A DNA stretch of 64,000 bases. It comes from Arthrobacter sp. Bi26 (GTDB taxonomy: Bacteria > Actinomycetota > Actinomycetes > Actinomycetales > Micrococcaceae). The notes beneath the pieces were generated by a model. That model searched no databases. It had not been told where the DNA came from and was given only the letters and a program-made list of their open reading frames with translations. Of this stretch, positions 62,627 to 64,000 are shown one piece after another. The position numbers were made by a program, and so were the translations under genes. Where the stretch lies: assembly GCF_918697925.1 (NCBI RefSeq), contig NZ_CAKKMF010000014.1, positions 1 through 64,000 on the forward strand, in the 5' to 3' direction. Each line of letters begins with the position of its first letter. Within the stretch, counting starts at the first letter, position 1.

Positions 62627-64000
62627 GTGGCTGCTGAGGACTCCGAGCGGTTTGGTTTCGTCACGCTGCCACAGTTCCTGCGCCAGCTGCCGGAGCTCGG
62701 CGTCCTGCACGACGGCGGCAACGGGGACGAGCGCCTGCGCTGGGTGGAGCCGAGCGAGCTGGATGATCCGACCCCTTACCTGCTCGACGGCGAATTCCTG
62801 CTCACCGCCGGCCTGCCGTTCGTGGGTGATGGTGGCAGCGAGGAGGCGGTGGACGCCTACGTGCTGCGCCTGGTCGGGGCCCGCGTCGGCGCCCTCGGCT
62901 TTGGCCTGGAACCCTACTTCGAGGCCGTGCCGGATACCGTGGTTAGGGCCTGTCGGCGGCACAACCTGACCCTGGTGTCCATCCCGGGGACCATCCCGTT
63001 CGCCGCGCTGGGACTCGCGTTCTCCCGGCTCCTTGAGTCGGACAACGCCAAGACCTTCCGCCAACTGGCCGACACCAATCGGCAGCTCATGCGGGCGGTC
63101 TTGTCTGCACGCCCCGAGCACGAGCTCCTCGCGGCCCTGGTGCAGCGCGTCCCGGTCTGGGCCGTGCTGGTCGGGGCGGACGGGCGGGTGCGTGCCCGGG
63201 GCTCGGGCGGCTCCCCCGGCCCGCACTCCGCGCACTCCGTTGCCGGCACCGTGCCGGGCGTTGATTCCGCCGCCTTGCAGCCGCTGTTGGCCCGGCTGCT
63301 CGCCGGCAGCGGCCCCCGGGTGGAGATGGATTCATTCGACGCGGCAGGCTCATCCCTGGTCTTCGGGTATCCGCTGCGCAGCACCCGGGACGCCAACCTC
63401 GGCGCGCTCGTCCTAGGCACGGACGCCCCGCTGACCCCGGCCCAGAACAACGTGGTCTCCACCGCCGTCGGGCTGCTGGAACTGCTGGTCCGCCAGCGCA
63501 CCAGCGGTTCCCTGGCCCCTAGCCAGCTTGCCACGGCGCTGCTGTTGCATCCGGAGAGCGTGGCGTCGGGAACTGCACGGCAGGTCAACGGGTTGAAGGA
63601 CCTGCTGGCACAAAGCCTTTCCTCCACCCGGTCCGGCCATTTGCGGGTGGTCCAGGGCATCCGGGTGGACGCCGCCGCGGGCAGCGACCGGGCGGCGGGC
63701 GGACCGCGCCAGACGGGCGAGGGCCCGGTGCGGGAGCTGCTGGAATGGCGCAGGCTGTTCGACACCAAACTGGTGGAGCACACCGACTACGGCTTTGCCG
63801 CCATCACCCGGCTCAAGGTCGACGACGCCTTGCTCGCCGAGGTGGAGCGGCTCGGCTGGCGCCTGGTAATCGGCAGCGGCACCGAATTCTCGGGCCTGGC
63901 GGGCGCCTACCAGGACGCCTCCTCGCTGCGCAACCGGGTGCTGACCAGCCGCCGAAGCGTCCGGGCGGACGACGTGACTTGGTCCGTGACGGGCCTGCTG
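62627..64000 (+). CDS. PucR-family transcriptional regulator, 3' end beyond window
   Basis: At least 458 codons are open to the window end with no stop. It begins VAAEDSERFGFVTLPQFLRQ and the N-terminal ~130 residues are the purine-catabolism PucR domain (VEPSELDDPTPYLLDGEFLL, then TAG). A middle GAF-like/CdaR-type region follows (WAVLVGADGRVRARGSGGSP), and a C-terminal helix-turn-helix would be expected beyond the window. GTG at 62627 is uncertain; the in-frame ATG at 62567 would add 20 residues, and ATG at 62557 is out of frame. It probably controls the divergent permease-oxidase genes. Confidence 0.82.
   Translation, partial: MAAEDSERFGFVTLPQFLRQLPELGVLHDGGNGDERLRWVEPSELDDPTPYLLDGEFLLTAGLPFVGDGGSEEAVDAYVLRLVGARVGALGFGLEPYFEAVPDTVVRACRRHNLTLVSIPGTIPFAALGLAFSRLLESDNAKTFRQLADTNRQLMRAVLSARPEHELLAALVQRVPVWAVLVGADGRVRARGSGGSPGPHSAHSVAGTVPGVDSAALQPLLARLLAGSGPRVEMDSFDAAGSSLVFGYPLRSTRDANLGALVLGTDAPLTPAQNNVVSTAVGLLELLVRQRTSGSLAPSQLATALLLHPESVASGTARQVNGLKDLLAQSLSSTRSGHLRVVQGIRVDAAAGSDRAAGGPRQTGEGPVRELLEWRRLFDTKLVEHTDYGFAAITRLKVDDALLAEVERLGWRLVIGSGTEFSGLAGAYQDASSLRNRVLTSRRSVRADDVTWSVTGLL

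Noticed and set aside
62557-62639. ATG at 62557 as start of the PucR-type gene
   Set aside because: It is in a different frame and runs into TGA within about 27 codons.

Overview
The window is chromosomal DNA of a high-GC Gram-positive bacterium. The best fit is a member of the Micrococcaceae close to Arthrobacter/Pseudarthrobacter, inferred from several things together: about 65% GC with strong third-position G/C; frequent GTG and TTG starts; a mycothiol-conjugate amidase gene (mycothiol is an actinobacterial thiol); the actinobacterial gene order eno-ftsB-DUF501-ppx; and many starts that lie 6-7 nt after a TANNNT box, which points to leaderless mRNAs. Genes are packed tightly, with many 4-bp ATGA/GTGA overlaps. 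I see no insertion sequence, prophage, integrase or CRISPR array, so this is core genome rather than an island.

Layout. 1-9.9 kb: partial mca, a DUF4307 protein, greA, a rhomboid protease, ilvA, an AI-2E family exporter, an aldose epimerase facing galK, a thiolase, and a Bax-inhibitor-1 protein. 10-17.3 kb: a secreted protein of unknown role, then a complete branched-chain amino-acid ABC transporter (livH-M-G-F), with its binding lipoprotein livJ convergent to it. 17.5 kb: an unusual tRNA-Leu(UAA). 17.6-28.4 kb: an ACT-GNAT fusion, NADH dehydrogenase 2, a mycosin-like subtilase, and the conserved ppx/DUF501/ftsB/eno block, with mazG and adenosine deaminase upstream of eno. 27.6-29.1 kb: two tandem DedA proteins. 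29.2-36.7 kb: a nucleoside uptake and salvage operon (BmpA-type lipoprotein, double ATPase, two permeases, cdd, deoA). 37-39.1 kb: an ohrR-ohr-oxidoreductase peroxide-response operon. 39.3-41.7 kb: an M20 amidohydrolase and manC. 42-45.6 kb: sdhCDAB. 45.7-50.7 kb: an alpha/beta hydrolase, then a leftward cluster of BrkB protein, 2'-5' RNA ligase-like protein, trpS, xth and a small membrane protein. 50.8-53.9 kb: a VOC protein and an ABC-2 exporter. 54-57.5 kb: folD and glyA behind a ZTP riboswitch, with purU divergent. 57.5-64 kb: a short methyltransferase-like protein, a DUF2231 protein, a gamma-class carbonic anhydrase, and an amine/amino-acid oxidase plus APC permease pair facing a PucR-type regulator cut by the window end.

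How the genes work together. Three functional blocks stand out. The nucleoside block imports nucleosides, and the add, cdd and deoA products deaminate or phosphorolyse them. The folate block (glyA, folD, purU) moves one-carbon units between serine/glycine, methylene-, methenyl- and formyl-THF and formate; the riboswitch ties glyA-folD to ZTP/ZMP, the signal of 10-formyl-THF shortage. The PucR/APC/oxidase block looks like inducible uptake and oxidation of an amino acid or amine.

The most unusual items are: the class-I-sized tRNA-Leu(UAA); a LivH permease carrying a signal peptide and an extracytoplasmic carboxypeptidase-regulatory-like domain; two members of one palindromic repeat family 28.7 kb apart; several short tandem duplications placed exactly on gene starts or stops; and the ACT-GNAT fusion. 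I do not see a clear, wholly undescribed multi-gene system.
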